Source: DASVBJ01 sp036375895 (lineage in GTDB: Bacteria; Actinomycetota; Actinomycetes; JACCUZ01). Taken from it: DNA of 12,728 bases. The stretch spans positions 1-12,728 of the forward strand of contig DASVBJ010000347.1 in the NCBI GenBank assembly GCA_036375895.1. The letters are read 5' to 3'. The notes under the pieces were generated by a model. It had not been told where the DNA came from. It did no database searches and saw only the letters and a program-made list of their open reading frames with translations. The translations under genes and the position numbers were made by a program. This document shows, one piece after another, positions 11,642 to 12,728 of the stretch (positions are counted from its first letter, which is position 1; each line of letters begins with the position of its first letter).

Positions 11642-12728
11642 TCACGCCGCCACCGCCAACCCCGGAGCCGAGATCGTAAACGTGCCGTCCGGGTTGCGCA
11701 CCACGGTCCAGCCCCCCTCGTGGACGGCGTGGTGGTGGAACGCGCACAACAAGACCAAGTTCTCCAGATCGGTCAGCCCGCCGTCGGTCCAATGTCGGAG
11801 GTGGTGCGCGATGCACCAGTCCGGTGGTCGATCGCAGCCCTCGGCCCGACACCCGCCGTCCCGGACCACGAGTGCCCTGAACTGGGCAGGCGATGGGTCG
11901 CGGACCTTGCGGCCGAGGTCGAGGATCTGGCTCCTGCCCTTGGTGATGACCCTGGAGATGTTGGCGTCGCACGCGACCCGCCGGGCCGCCTCACCGCTAA
12001 CCGGACCGGTCCAATTCAACAGGGCCGGCCGCGCCCCGGCGCGCTTCTCGAGCGTCTCCAGGTCGACCACGACCAGCATGCTCGGCCGCTCGCCGCGAGC
12101 CTTGGGGAGCTTCTCCGCCGCCGTCGCGTAGCTCAGCATCTGCGCGAACGCGTCGGCCTGTCGCTGGCCCCGCGTCAACGGCTCCGCCGGGCCCGGCACC
12201 TGCATGAGCATGGACAGGAAGGTCAGGAACAGCGACCCGGTCTCCGGGTCGAGCATCGCGGACACCGAGACCATGCCGTCGATCGTGCGGGCCGCGTGGA
12301 GATAGCGCCCGCTGTAGGCGTCGTGTTCCTCGCGCACCACGGCCTCGGGCTGGAGCTGGTGGCGCAGCTCTTTGAGTCGATCGGCGAGCCGGTTCGGGTC
12401 GCACAGCTTCGCCGCGTCGGCGAGCGAGCGCTCGACCTCGGCCACCATCTCGTCGGGCAGCTTGCGCACGGCCTGCGCGATCACCCGCACGTGGGCGGGG
12501 GAGATGTCGCCCTCGGCGAGCGCGGACCGGGTGGCGGGCAGGTCGTCGGCCAGCTGGCGGGCCGTCACGACCTTCTCCCGGGCAACACCCGGGCTCATCC
12601 GGCAGCGCGAACGCAGCCAGGCCGCAGTCGAGGTCGCACCGTCGACCCCGCAGCCGCCGCGCCGGTCGAACGTCTCCAGCCGCCGAGCCACCTGCGCCTC
12701 CAGCGCGTTGGCCAGCCGGTGCAGCTCG
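11642..12728 (-). CDS. DUF222/HNH endonuclease (13E12-type), 5' partial
   Basis: Actinobacterial multi-copy family with an N-terminal DUF222 helical domain and a C-terminal HNH nuclease domain. The frame stays open to the last base (residues before GTG 12691 read ELHRLANALEAQVARR, matching DUF222), so the start is beyond the window. DUF222 segments include SRCRMSPGVAREKV and ALAEGDISPAHVRVIAQAV. The HNH core, near 11735-11855, has CRAEGCDRP, the paired His of CIAHHLRHWTDGG, the Asn of ENLVLLC, and the final C-x2-HHH before EGGW. All metal and zinc ligands look intact. The family is common in Nocardioides, mycobacteria and relatives, often in strain-variable places and in many paralogues; its biological role is unsettled. 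It converges on the lyase-like gene with a 38-bp gap and no clear terminator. Confidence 0.9.
   Translation of the reverse strand, partial: ELHRLANALEAQVARRLETFDRRGGCGVDGATSTAAWLRSRCRMSPGVAREKVVTARQLADDLPATRSALAEGDISPAHVRVIAQAVRKLPDEMVAEVERSLADAAKLCDPNRLADRLKELRHQLQPEAVVREEHDAYSGRYLHAARTIDGMVSVSAMLDPETGSLFLTFLSMLMQVPGPAEPLTRGQRQADAFAQMLSYATAAEKLPKARGERPSMLVVVDLETLEKRAGARPALLNWTGPVSGEAARRVACDANISRVITKGRSQILDLGRKVRDPSPAQFRALVVRDGGCRAEGCDRPPDWCIAHHLRHWTDGGLTDLENLVLLCAFHHHAVHEGGWTVVRNPDGTFTISAPGLAVAA

Noticed and set aside
9492..11972. Very long minus-strand open frame of 826 codons
   Set aside because: It runs through the propeller gene in another frame and antisense to the lyase-like gene; composition is Arg/Gly-rich with no domain. 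It is open only because high GC content makes stops rare.

Overview
The window is very GC-rich DNA, with almost every codon ending in G or C, GTG starts, leaderless -10 boxes and actinobacterial families throughout. It looks like a chromosomal segment of a high-GC actinobacterium, most likely a Nocardioides-type organism. The genus is inferred from gene style and family mix, not from a marker gene.

Layout. (1) 1-3076, plus strand: the end of an ABC ATPase gene and a complete FtsX/MacB-type permease gene, 4 bp apart, forming a MacB-like export or lipoprotein-handling transporter. (2) 3077-3248: convergent gap with two related hairpins whose G-U pairs favour the plus-strand transcript. (3) 3249-4717, minus strand: a DUF559-type endonuclease-fold protein that seems to have lost its N-terminal domain, and a NarL/LuxR response regulator with no histidine kinase in view. 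(4) 4757-5053, minus strand: a compact operon of two very small ORFs (30 and 34 codons), each with a Shine-Dalgarno, followed by a strong hairpin terminator and preceded by a possible promoter. (5) 5187-8768, plus strand: a DUF167 protein, a DksA/TraR zinc-finger protein with a long histone-H1-like Lys/Ala/Pro tail at its N-terminus, lipoprotein signal peptidase LspA, an RluA-family pseudouridine synthase and a GNAT acetyltransferase. The dksA-like/lspA/rluA order is a conserved actinobacterial core block, also found in Streptomyces. (6) 8778-10651, minus strand: a six-helix membrane protein and a secreted or anchored Asp-box beta-propeller. (7) 10785-11603, plus strand: an isocitrate lyase/PEP mutase superfamily enzyme, divergent from the propeller gene. 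(8) 11642-12728, minus strand: a DUF222/HNH (13E12-type) endonuclease gene whose 5' end lies outside the window.

How the parts fit. The core block joins rRNA modification, lipoprotein maturation and a nucleoid or RNA-polymerase-associated protein. The rest is accessory: transporter, orphan regulator, nuclease remnant, micro-operon, propeller/membrane pair and HNH gene. Several genes share one start layout, a TANNNT-like hexamer 6-7 nt before the start codon with no Shine-Dalgarno, which points to leaderless transcripts. I see no tRNA, rRNA, CRISPR array, prophage or insertion sequence. The least explained elements are the micro-operon, the expanded Lys/Ala tail and the paired hairpins.
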